From an uncultured Methanomassiliicoccus sp. (lineage in GTDB: Archaea > Thermoplasmatota > Thermoplasmata > Methanomassiliicoccales > Methanomassiliicoccaceae): 64,000 nucleotides of DNA. Position 1 is the stretch's first letter. Each line of letters starts with the position of its first letter. Where the stretch lies: NCBI GenBank assembly GCA_944319735.1, contig CALUEU010000001.1:124001-188000 (forward strand). The letters run 5' to 3'. Position numbers and translations under genes: made by a program. Shown here one piece after another: positions 7,976 through 15,469 of this stretch. The notes beneath the pieces were generated by a model. That model searched no databases. It was given only the letters and a program-made list of their open reading frames with translations, and was not told the DNA's origin.

Positions 7976-8788
7976 TTAGAGCTTTGGCATGCGGTGCATC
8001 TTTTCAGCGTTCAAATAAGTTTGGACAATAGGACTCATTGCAGGCACCCCGTGTCCAACAGCATAATTCGACTTTATAGATTCATCCAAAATGATTTTAG
8101 ATCTTAAGTAAGATTCCCAGACATTTATTCCTCTTGCCATATGAACAGTTATGAGGGATGACAGTATGCATCCGCCCCCGTGTCCTCTTATCTGCACCCT
8201 GGGAACTTTCACCTTGAGAAATCGATTTTTACTAAATAATGTGTCAATACAAGGGCCATTTAAATGTCCGCCTTTGATAAGAACAGAGTCTGCACCCATT
8301 GAATGCAACCTGCGGCAGGCATCTGCAATATCCTCTTGATCGTTTATCTTGATACCAGTGAGATCTTCAGCCTCGGGTATGTTTGGAGTTATCAAAGTTG
8401 ATATGGGAATTATAAATTTACGAATAGCTTCAATCAATTCATCTGTTTTTAACGAGTCTCCGACTCCTGCAATAAAAACTGGATCTACAACTATTGGAAA
8501 ATTCTCAGTTTTCAATCTTCTGGCAACTTGTTCAGCAACTTCCGCAGAATAAAGCATTCCAATTTTTGCCCCAGATACATGAGAATCTTCAAGAATTGCA
8601 TCTAACTGAGAAATGACTACCGATGCAGGAATGGGAAATATGCCGGAAACCTTCTGACTATTCTGAGATGTTACTGCAGTTATCGAAACGGCAGGGTGAG
8701 CGCCTAATGAAGCCATCGCTTTGATGTCCGCTTCGATTCCAGCTCCCCCCAGCGAGTCTGAACCGGCAATTGTAAGAGTGATTAACAT
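7976..8788 (-). CDS. thiD: Hydroxymethylpyrimidine/phosphomethylpyrimidine kinase
   Basis: This 270-residue ribokinase-like enzyme starts TLTIAGSDSLGGAGIEADIKA, the standard ThiD N terminus. It has a VDPVFIAGVGD segment, a TPNIPEAEDLTG segment and the anion-hole region RGHGGGCILSS near residue 205. Most ThiD proteins have GTGCT there; here the Thr is Gly but the catalytic Cys is kept. It phosphorylates HMP and HMP-P for thiamine pyrophosphate synthesis. Many archaeal ThiD proteins carry a fused ThiN domain, but this one ends without it. I see no TPP riboswitch signature upstream. Confidence 0.9.
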   Translation of the reverse strand: MLITLTIAGSDSLGGAGIEADIKAMASLGAHPAVSITAVTSQNSQKVSGIFPIPASVVISQLDAILEDSHVSGAKIGMLYSAEVAEQVARRLKTENFPIVVDPVFIAGVGDSLKTDELIEAIRKFIIPISTLITPNIPEAEDLTGIKINDQEDIADACRRLHSMGADSVLIKGGHLNGPCIDTLFSKNRFLKVKVPRVQIRGHGGGCILSSLITVHMARGINVWESYLRSKIILDESIKSNYAVGHGVPAMSPIVQTYLNAEKMHRMPKL

Positions 8789-8848
8789 GAAAATCTGTTA
8801 CCCCATCACAGAAGTACTAAAAATAATAAGCTTTCTTAATTAATATAA

Positions 8849-8898
8849 GTGAATTAAGACTGTCCTCCAGAAGGAGGACAGAGGAATTTATAATTCAC
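8849..8898. other. Strong nested hairpin in the thiD / tRNA-Glu gap
   Basis: The 8789-9094 stretch has no gene. Within it CTGTCCTCC (8860-8868) pairs perfectly with GGAGGACAG (8873-8881) around an AGAA loop. Outside that, GTGAATTA (8849-8856) pairs with TAATTCAC (8891-8898). The inner stem contains both an anti-SD-like CCTCC and an SD-like GGAGG. It could be the core of a small RNA or a regulatory element of thiD. Transcription direction is unknown. Confidence 0.45.
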
Positions 8899-8936
8899 TA
8901 TGGGGGTTGTGGTTTATAATTTAGATACACCAATAT

Positions 8937-8972
8937 TATACTTTCGCCTAAATGGCGTTAATATAAAGTATA
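8937..8972. other. Second nested hairpin in the same gap
   Basis: TATACTTT (8937-8944) pairs with AAAGTATA (8965-8972). Directly inside, CGCC (8945-8948) pairs with GGCG (8954-8957) around TAAAT, leaving a seven-base bulge on the 3-prime side. It lies 39 bases after the first hairpin, so the two may be parts of one structured transcript. Confidence 0.4.
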
Positions 8973-9094
8973 GTAATAGAGCGATAAATATTCAGAAACA
9001 CCATTTGTAAAAAAAGATAGTTAAAAAATCATCAATAGATTTGAACTAACAAGTAAAAAACACACAAAACAAAACAACTGGATAATTAAAATAG

Positions 9095-9167
9095 TGCTCT
9101 TGTCGGGATTTGAACCCGAGTCGAAGCCTCGAAAGGGCTTCATGATTGGCCGCTACACTACAAGAGC
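9095..9167 (-). tRNA. tRNA-Glu (anticodon TTC)
   Basis: The minus strand folds as a complete cloverleaf. The acceptor stem is GCTCTTG/CAAGAGC with discriminator A. The D arm contains GTGTAGCGGCCAATCAT, the anticodon stem is AAGCC/GGCTT with loop CTTTCGA, and the T arm is CTCGGGTTCAAATCCCGA. The loop gives anticodon UUC. There is no intron and CCA is not encoded. It transcribes toward thiD. Confidence 0.95.
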
Positions 9168-9342
9168 TTATGCTCGGCTCGATATAAGAATAAGTACTTA
9201 ATATTTACTCTAATATGACCTTCAAAAACTTACAAAAAGATATTTGTTATCAGGGTAAGTATTGAATATCTGTTTGGGTTATCTTAGATGACTCAAACAA
9301 GCGGTTATGCTATAATCGCTATTCGAACTACGGAGGATTCAC

Positions 9343-9669
9343 GTGACATCATACGATTCAGAGGAAGTCAGCGAAGAAATTACTCGCTGTCCGTTTCCAA
9401 ATCATAAAGAAGGAGAAATATTTGGCGTTGCCGATCAGCTTCTAGGTGCATCTCACATTAAGGTGATGTGTGAAGACGGTACATCCAGAATAGGACGTAT
9501 CCCTGGTAAGATCAGGAAAAGGATGTGGATTAGAGAAGGAGATTTGTTAATAGTCAGACCTTGGGAGTTCCAAGACGATAAGGCAGATATTAAGTATCGT
9601 TATACTAAGACCCAGGCCAGCTATTTGCATCGCAGAAAAGCAATTCCAAAGAATCTGGATATATTCTGA
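9343..9669 (+). CDS. eif1A: Translation initiation factor aIF1A
   Basis: This 108-residue protein with an OB fold matches archaeal IF1A: EGEIFGVADQLLGASHIKVMCEDGTSRIGRIPGKIRKRMWIREGD is the conserved core, followed by VRPWEFQDDKADI and a basic tail. It binds the small subunit A site and helps start-codon selection. The start is GTG at 9343 with GGAGG about 8 bases upstream. It opens a plus-strand block with rio1, a KH protein and pus10, all small-subunit or tRNA maturation functions. Confidence 0.95.
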   Translation: MTSYDSEEVSEEITRCPFPNHKEGEIFGVADQLLGASHIKVMCEDGTSRIGRIPGKIRKRMWIREGDLLIVRPWEFQDDKADIKYRYTKTQASYLHRRKAIPKNLDIF

Positions 9670-9680
9670 TTGGGCTTAAC

Positions 9681-10457
9681 ATGCCGGAAAAAGAAGCTTA
9701 TGCTCAATTAGAGCACAAGCTAATGGCTCTTAGAGAAAACAGTAAAACTGGTGACGAAAGAAAAACTCTCGATGAGGTTTTCGATCATGAGACCGTCATG
9801 GGAATATACAAGCTCATGACTTCGAAAATAATTGAAAGTGTACTGTTTCCAATATCCACTGGTAAAGAAGGAAATGTTTTTGCCTGTGAGAATAAACAAG
9901 GTAAGCTGTTAGCTCTAAAGATATACAGAACGTCTAATTCAACATTTAATCGCATTAATAAATACATTGAAGGAGACAAGCGGTTTTTAGGAATATCTGG
10001 CTCTAAAAGAAAGGTTATGGCCGCATGGGCAAGTAAAGAATTCAGAAATCTGCAAAGAATGCATGAAGCACGGGTAAATGTTCCAGAGCCCATCAAATTC
10101 CATCGCAATATGGTAGTTATGGAATACATAGGTTCTAAAACTGCCCCGGCACCTACAATCAGACAGGTGATATTGGATAACCCTTCATCAGTTTACAAAA
10201 ACATTCTGGACAATGTCCAGATCATGTATCAAAAAGCCGGTCTGGTGCATGCAGATCTGAGTGAGTATAACATCTTATATCATAAGCGTAAACCAGTGAT
10301 AATTGATGTTGGGCAGGCTGTCCTAACAGACCATCTAAACTCAAAGGAATTTCTTGAAAGAGATGTGAAGAATATCAACAGATATTTCAGATCACTGGAT
10401 GTAGACATTCAAGACTCTGATTATATCATCAATAAAATAATGGGGATTAAGGAATGA
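9681..10457 (+). CDS. rio1: Serine protein kinase RIO1
   Basis: This 258-residue protein has the RIO domain: STGKEGNVFAC (the flexible P-loop), LALKIYRTS with the ATP-binding Lys, LVHADLSEYNIL (catalytic Asp) and PVIIDVGQAV (metal-binding Asp). RIO1 is an atypical kinase/ATPase that acts in the last steps of 30S subunit maturation. It follows aIF1A by 11 bases, and its stop overlaps the start of the KH-domain gene, the archaeal Dim2/Pno1 homologue and its known partner in pre-40S maturation. Confidence 0.95.
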   Translation: MPEKEAYAQLEHKLMALRENSKTGDERKTLDEVFDHETVMGIYKLMTSKIIESVLFPISTGKEGNVFACENKQGKLLALKIYRTSNSTFNRINKYIEGDKRFLGISGSKRKVMAAWASKEFRNLQRMHEARVNVPEPIKFHRNMVVMEYIGSKTAPAPTIRQVILDNPSSVYKNILDNVQIMYQKAGLVHADLSEYNILYHKRKPVIIDVGQAVLTDHLNSKEFLERDVKNINRYFRSLDVDIQDSDYIINKIMGIKE

Positions 10458-10993
10458 GACTTATACGCATACCAAAAGAACGAGTAGGAGCGTTGATCGG
10501 AGAAAAAGGAGAAACGAAGGCCCTTGTTCAAAAAATCACTGGTGTGAAATTAAACATAAGTAGTGAAGGTGAAGTGGATATTGAAGAAAATCCAGAAGAT
10601 CCTGTTGCATCTCTAAAAGTAATGGATTTTGTCAAAGCAGTGGGAAGGGGATTTTCACCACAACGGGCGATCAGGCTATTGGAAGAGGATGAGTATCTGG
10701 AAGTTATTGAGATAGCAGATTATATCGGCAGTAAAAAACCAGAACAGATGACACGTGTAAGGTCCAGACTCATAGGATCTCAAGGAAAGACAAGAAAAAT
10801 AATTGAAGATCTGACTGGTGTAAATATGTCCATTTTTGGAAGCACTGTGTGTCTGATAGGAAATTCTGTCCAGCTGCCTGTGGCAAAAACAGCTGTTGAG
10901 ATGATTCTGCGTGGAAGCGAACATTCCACAGTTTACAGGTATTTAGAAAGATCCAGACCCATGCTCAGAATTGCTGAAATGGGTTTTGACTGA
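10454..10993 (+). CDS. KH-domain RNA-binding protein, archaeal Dim2/Pno1 homologue
   Basis: Two KH modules are visible in 179 residues. The first has RVGALIGEKGETKALVQKITG near the N terminus. The second has SRLIGSQGKTRKIIEDLTG around residue 100. Both carry a GxxG-type loop. The tail HSTVYRYLERSR is typical of the archaeal family related to eukaryotic Pno1/Dim2. The family binds the 3-prime end of small-subunit rRNA. It overlaps rio1 by four bases (ATGA), so the two are coupled. Confidence 0.9.
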   Translation: MRLIRIPKERVGALIGEKGETKALVQKITGVKLNISSEGEVDIEENPEDPVASLKVMDFVKAVGRGFSPQRAIRLLEEDEYLEVIEIADYIGSKKPEQMTRVRSRLIGSQGKTRKIIEDLTGVNMSIFGSTVCLIGNSVQLPVAKTAVEMILRGSEHSTVYRYLERSRPMLRIAEMGFD

Positions 10994-11004
10994 GGCTGAT
11001 CTAA

Positions 11005-12240
11005 ATGAATAAGATTGTTTCAAGGGCGGATCAGGCCCTCAGTTCACATGATCTGTGTGATCATTGTCTAGGAAGACTTTTTGCTCATGTGGACACAGGA
11101 ACCACGAATGCAGAACGTGGTCGGAATATGCGCATTGCTGTCAGCTTAGAGCGTTCCGCCAGAAGTGAAGAGCTTCCAGCACATGAAGAATGCTGGATAT
11201 GTGAAGAAATTTTTGACAGTCTGGATCGTTTTGCAGATGCGTGTATAGCAGAACTCTCCAAGATAGAGTGCAGAACATTCCTTGTCGGCACTAAGGTAAG
11301 TCCAGACATACAAGACCGTGAAGAGAGGTTATGGGCTGAAGTCGGTGGAGAAGACGCTGAACCTATTAAAGCAGAGTTAAACAGAGAAATAGGTAAGATT
11401 GTAGAAGCACGTACTCAAAAAGAAGTAGACTTCAAAAACCCTGATGCTGTTACTCTTGTAGATACCCGTTTCAGCCATGTTGAGATGACGGTTACACCAT
11501 TATTCATATACGGTCGCTACAACAAATATTCACGCGAGATCCCTCAGACAATATGGCCTTGCAGAGTCTGCCGTGGAAAGGGCTGCGAGCGCTGCAATGG
11601 ACTTGGAAAAATGTATTCAACAAGCGTCCAAGAGATTATTGGAGATATCGCTGTTAAAATGGCTGAAGGCAGCGACCATTTCTTTCATGGAATGGGCAGA
11701 GAAGACATAGATGCAAGGATGCTTGGTACTGGAAGACCGTTTGTTCTCGAGATTTCCAACCCAAAAAAGCGTTCAATAGATCTTAATGTTCTAGAATGCG
11801 AATCTAATAAAACTCAGGATGCTAGTTACTCAGACTTGAGATTCTCAAATAGGGATGAAGTTCGTAGAGTTAAAAATGCATCACCCGATAAAACGTATTC
11901 AGCGACGGTGTCTATGCAGGATAAAGTTAATAAAGGGTTAGTGGATGAGGTACTCCAGTCGTTAAGTCAAGCATGCATTACCCAGCAGACGCCAGTTCGT
12001 GTAAGCCATAGAAGAGCTGACATAGCACGAAAAAGACACATCCGTGAGATCGACCTAAAAGATTTCTCGGAAAACAGCATGGTGCTTGAGATCACGGCGG
12101 AATCCGGTACATATATCAAGGAATTCGTCAGTGGGGATGGGGGCCGTACAGTCCCTAGCATCTCTGAAAAACTCGGCATCGACTGCAAAGTTACAGCGCT
12201 TGATGTCATACAGATACTTGATAACGTTCACGAGGAATAA
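11005..12240 (+). CDS. pus10: tRNA pseudouridine synthase Pus10
   Basis: This 411-residue enzyme has a zinc-binding N-terminal part (C18-x2-C21 and C63-x2-C66), a THUMP-like middle and the Pus10 catalytic domain with GMGREDIDARMLGTGRPF, where the Asp is the likely nucleophile. The WPCRVCRGKGCERCNGLGK zinc-knuckle stretch is a family marker. Pus10 makes pseudouridine at positions 54 and 55 of archaeal tRNA. It sits between the KH protein and L21e, with only two bases before L21e. Confidence 0.94.
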   Translation: MNKIVSRADQALSSHDLCDHCLGRLFAHVDTGTTNAERGRNMRIAVSLERSARSEELPAHEECWICEEIFDSLDRFADACIAELSKIECRTFLVGTKVSPDIQDREERLWAEVGGEDAEPIKAELNREIGKIVEARTQKEVDFKNPDAVTLVDTRFSHVEMTVTPLFIYGRYNKYSREIPQTIWPCRVCRGKGCERCNGLGKMYSTSVQEIIGDIAVKMAEGSDHFFHGMGREDIDARMLGTGRPFVLEISNPKKRSIDLNVLECESNKTQDASYSDLRFSNRDEVRRVKNASPDKTYSATVSMQDKVNKGLVDEVLQSLSQACITQQTPVRVSHRRADIARKRHIREIDLKDFSENSMVLEITAESGTYIKEFVSGDGGRTVPSISEKLGIDCKVTALDVIQILDNVHEE

Positions 12241-12242
12241 AC

Positions 12243-12536
12243 ATGGTCAAAGCTTCAAAAGGCCTTAGGCGTAAAACACGCAACATTCTTGGAAAAACAC
12301 CCCGCACAAAGGGCATGTCACCAATTACACATGAATTTAGAAACTTTGAAGTGGGAGAAAAAGTAAACGTAGTAATTGATCCCGCAGTTCATCATGGAAT
12401 GCCACATATGCGTTTCCAGGGAAAAACTGGAGTAGTTGCAGGCAAACAAGGCCGCGCATATGTTGTAGAACTAAAAGACGGTAACAAACCAAAAACACTA
12501 GTGGCCCGTCCAGAACACTTGAAAAAGAGTTTGTGA
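12243..12536 (+). CDS. rpl21e: 50S ribosomal protein L21e
   Basis: This 97-residue basic protein has the L21e pattern: KASKGLRRKTRNILGK at the N terminus, VNVVIDPAVHHGMPHMRFQGKTGVV in the SH3-like core and VARPEHLKKS at the end. It belongs to the large ribosomal subunit. The ATG at 12243 follows the pus10 stop by two bases. RpoF follows 10 bases later, the usual archaeal order. Confidence 0.96.
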   Translation: MVKASKGLRRKTRNILGKTPRTKGMSPITHEFRNFEVGEKVNVVIDPAVHHGMPHMRFQGKTGVVAGKQGRAYVVELKDGNKPKTLVARPEHLKKSL

Positions 12537-12546
12537 GGCGATTGTG

Positions 12547-12867
12547 ATGCCTGAAGAAAGCTATATAACCCTTTCAGAAGCAAAAAAGATGCTTGACGAA
12601 GCAGGTGAAGAGAGAGAGTTAAATCTTACTCAGAAGTTTGCACAAGAACATGCATCAAAATTTGCTAAACTAAGCATAGAGGATGCTAAGAGCCTTCAGG
12701 CAGAACTCGCAGACATGAAATTCATTCCTGAGAATATTCAGATTAAACTAGTTGATTTTCTGCCCGAATACCCAGAAGAGGTAAGAGTTCTTTTCTCAAA
12801 AGAGAGAATGATCTTAGAAAAGACTCATATTGATCAGATACTATCTGCTGTAGGGAAGTATAGGTAA
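12547..12867 (+). CDS. rpoF: DNA-directed RNA polymerase subunit F (Rpb4 homologue)
   Basis: This roughly 106-residue helical protein begins MPEESYITLSEAKKMLDEA and contains KFAKLSIEDAKSLQAELADM and the HRDC-like ILPEYPEEVRVLFSKER region. This is the archaeal RpoF signature. It pairs with RpoE to form the polymerase stalk. A GTG three bases earlier (12544) is also possible. The ATG at 12547 fits better with the GAGGCGATT ribosome site. Confidence 0.94.
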   Translation: MPEESYITLSEAKKMLDEAGEERELNLTQKFAQEHASKFAKLSIEDAKSLQAELADMKFIPENIQIKLVDFLPEYPEEVRVLFSKERMILEKTHIDQILSAVGKYR

Positions 12868-12890
12868 ACTTCCTGCAGGGAGCGGATCTA

Positions 12891-13439
12891 ATGGAAGACT
12901 ATGCGCGTATAATAGATTATTTGCCGCAAGGACATCCTTCAGAGAAAGGATTTAAAAAAGAGCCTGTGGCTTACGGCGTTGGAGAGGTTGAGTTTAAACT
13001 CTTTGAGTTAGTTCCTAAATCCGATGCTATAATCACCATGGGAGACAGAGTCTACATAGGAAAAGAAACTTCCCAGCGCGATAAAGTTGCACATGTGAAA
13101 AAGCGTGTAAGTTATGATGAACTCACCGCTGCAGCACAGGCAGAGCTTCCATTCGTAATTCAAGAGATAGTGGAAAGTAGCGAAGAGCGTTTTGTGAAAT
13201 TCTTCAATGAATCTCAAGCAATAAGCACGAGATACCACATGCTTGAACTTATACCAGGTCTGGGAAAGAAGCTGATGTGGGCAATAATAGAAGAGCGTAA
13301 AAAAGGGAACTTCAAAAGCTATGAAGACATTACAAAAAGGGTACCGGCAATAAAGAGTCCTTCTAAACTTATTGCTAGACGTATTGAAGAAGAGCTTTCA
13401 GATCCCACTCAAAAATATCATCTCTTTATTTCTAAGTGA
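12891..13439 (+). CDS. DUF655 nucleic-acid-binding protein
   Basis: This 182-residue protein matches the archaeal DUF655 family: DYARIIDYLPQGHPSEKGF at the start, an OB-like GDRVYIGKE middle and a C-terminal helix-hairpin-helix (LELIPGLGKKLMWAII) that should bind nucleic acid. The exact role is not established. Its conserved place between RpoF and RsmA suggests RNA processing or ribosome biogenesis. The rsmA frame overlaps its last bases. Confidence 0.88.
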   Translation: MEDYARIIDYLPQGHPSEKGFKKEPVAYGVGEVEFKLFELVPKSDAIITMGDRVYIGKETSQRDKVAHVKKRVSYDELTAAAQAELPFVIQEIVESSEERFVKFFNESQAISTRYHMLELIPGLGKKLMWAIIEERKKGNFKSYEDITKRVPAIKSPSKLIARRIEEELSDPTQKYHLFISK

Positions 13440-14239
13440 TATTTTTTATGAACCCTTCTCAGCTAGCAACGGAACTGTCATCAATAGGAGTGTCCCCGTC
13501 CAAGTCACGTGGTCAGAATTTTTTAATTGATGATGGCGTGGCGGATAGGCAAATTGCCTATGCTGCCATAAATCCAGAAGATGTCGTGTTGGAAATTGGT
13601 CCGGGTTTGGGGATGATTACCAGCAGACTTGCAATGAAGGCTGAAAAGGTCATTGCTATAGAAACTGATAAAAAACTAGCTGATTACTTGTCTAAAAAAT
13701 TACCATCGAACGTAGAACTGATTACTGCTGATGCATTGTGTGTGGATTTTCCAAAGTTCGATGTAATGGTTTCCAATCTTCCATATTCGATATCTTCCCC
13801 GATAATTTTTAAAATTCTCAATTACAATTTTAGAAATGCAGTCGTAATGCTACAGAAGGAGTTTGCAGACAGGATGGTTGCGAACCCCGGGTCTAAAGAT
13901 TATTCTAGACTGAGCGTGGCTACATATTATCGCTCAAAATGCAAAATATTAGAAAATGTTCCAGCATCTAAATTTTATCCATCTCCCAAGGTAGATTCGG
14001 CAGTGGTGGAGATCATACCAAGAGAGCCACCGTTTGCACTATCGAATAAATCATTCTTTTTTAAGTTAACGGAAATGTTATTTCAACACCGCAGGAAAAA
14101 AATAAGAACGATTCTAAAATCTAAAAGATTGATTGAGTCAGACGGCAATCTTCCATATTTGGATTTAAGGGTTGAAACGCTTTCTCCAGAACAGATCGGT
14201 GAGTTATCAGAGGCTATTTTAGCACTTAGAGACCGTTAG
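13436..14239 (+). CDS. rsmA: 16S rRNA dimethyladenosine transferase RsmA/Dim1
   Basis: This class I methyltransferase of about 265 residues has SRGQNFLIDDG at the N terminus, EIGPGLGMITSRLA (SAM motif I), the catalytic NLPYSISSP, and PSPKVDSAVVEI and FQHRRKKIRTIL near the end. It dimethylates two adjacent adenosines at the 3-prime end of 16S rRNA. The GTG at 13436 gives a GTGA-type overlap with the DUF655 stop. The ATG at 13448 is an equally plausible start. It belongs to the small-subunit maturation set of this operon. Confidence 0.94.
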   Translation: MIFFMNPSQLATELSSIGVSPSKSRGQNFLIDDGVADRQIAYAAINPEDVVLEIGPGLGMITSRLAMKAEKVIAIETDKKLADYLSKKLPSNVELITADALCVDFPKFDVMVSNLPYSISSPIIFKILNYNFRNAVVMLQKEFADRMVANPGSKDYSRLSVATYYRSKCKILENVPASKFYPSPKVDSAVVEIIPREPPFALSNKSFFFKLTEMLFQHRRKKIRTILKSKRLIESDGNLPYLDLRVETLSPEQIGELSEAILALRDR

Positions 14240-14274
14240 TATTTCTAACTAAGAGGCTTTTAGGGTACGATACT

Positions 14275-15465
14275 ATGCAGATAGGAATCGTCGGAAAGCC
14301 TAACGTTGGAAAGTCCACCTTTTTCAGTGCAGCGACGATGGCGCCTGCAGAAATTGCAGCATACCCATTCACAACAATCAAAGCAAACAAAGGTGTAGCA
14401 TATGCAAGAGGAAAGTGTCCCCATCTGGATTTTGAAGTGCAGTGCGTCCCTCGCAATGCCGTCTGCGATGGAGGAGTAAGACATATACCAATAGAAATGC
14501 TAGATGTGGCTGGTCTTGTACCAGATGCATGGCAGGGCCGCGGATTAGGAAATATGTTCCTTGATGACTTAAGACAAGCCGACGTATTAATCCACATAGT
14601 TGATGCCTCTGGTTCTACAGATATTGAAGGAAATTCTGTACCGATAGGCAGCCATGATCCTGTAGAGGATATTGAGTTCTTAAAAAATGAAATTGCATGT
14701 TGGATGAGAGGGATACTGGAAAAAGGATGGGATAGGGCAGCTAGACAGGCATACCAGACAGGCCAGCGCATAGAGATTGTAATTCACGAAAAACTCACTG
14801 GACTGGGTGTCACAGAAGCGCAAATAAGCGCCGCTATGAGGGATGTTGAGCTTAACAGTAATCCACTAAACTGGAGTCCAGAAGACATGTTGCAACTGAT
14901 GCACCATATAAGAAAACATGCTAAACCAATCATTGTTGCAATGAATAAAGCAGATATGGCAGACGCTGAAACTCTTGAAAGGCTCAAGAAAGCAGCTGAA
15001 GGAATGGCTGAACCTACATGTGCAGAAGCGGAATTAGCTCTTAAAAAAGCAGCTAAAGGTGGTTTAATTTCATACAAACCAGGTGATGCTTCCTTTGAAA
15101 TAATGGATGGAGTGAAGTTATCAGAGGGACAGAAAGCTGCATTAGACAAGATCTCAGAAGAAATTAGTAGATACGGTGGTACAGGAGTACAGAAATGCAT
15201 AGAAAAGGCTGTTTACGAACTTTTAGACATGATCTCTGTTTATCCTGTTGAAGATGAGAGTAAGCTTACAGACCATGATGGTCGTGTTCTTCCCGACGTT
15301 TTCTTAGTCCCAAACGGTACAACTGCCAGAGAACTAGCATACAAAATACATACTGATCTAGGAGATACATTCATTCGTGCAATAAACGTTAGAACACACA
15401 GAACGGTGGGCAGTGACTACACCCTCCTGAATAATGATGTGATCTCAATTGTTTCAAGGAAGTGA
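14275..15465 (+). CDS. ychF: YchF/Obg-family redox-regulated ATPase/GTPase
   Basis: This 396-residue TRAFAC protein has GKPNVGKSTFF (G1), DVAGLV (G3), a MNKADM G4 motif and a C-terminal TGS domain (VFLVPNGTTARELAYKIHTDLGD). The archaeal YchF subfamily carries this layout. The NKAD rather than NMxE motif suggests it may use GTP as well as ATP. It associates with ribosomes; its exact role is unsettled. It is followed directly by the PolB gene, whose ribosome site lies inside the end of ychF. Confidence 0.92.
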   Translation: MQIGIVGKPNVGKSTFFSAATMAPAEIAAYPFTTIKANKGVAYARGKCPHLDFEVQCVPRNAVCDGGVRHIPIEMLDVAGLVPDAWQGRGLGNMFLDDLRQADVLIHIVDASGSTDIEGNSVPIGSHDPVEDIEFLKNEIACWMRGILEKGWDRAARQAYQTGQRIEIVIHEKLTGLGVTEAQISAAMRDVELNSNPLNWSPEDMLQLMHHIRKHAKPIIVAMNKADMADAETLERLKKAAEGMAEPTCAEAELALKKAAKGGLISYKPGDASFEIMDGVKLSEGQKAALDKISEEISRYGGTGVQKCIEKAVYELLDMISVYPVEDESKLTDHDGRVLPDVFLVPNGTTARELAYKIHTDLGDTFIRAINVRTHRTVGSDYTLLNNDVISIVSRK

Positions 15466-15469
15466 AGTC

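Noticed and set aside
8349-8552. Plus-strand frame inside thiD
   Set aside because: It is the complement shadow of a complete enzyme gene, with no ribosome site or family match.
8789-9094. TPP riboswitch upstream of thiD
   Set aside because: The conserved CUGAGA and ACC...CCUGA elements of the TPP aptamer are absent on the minus strand here.
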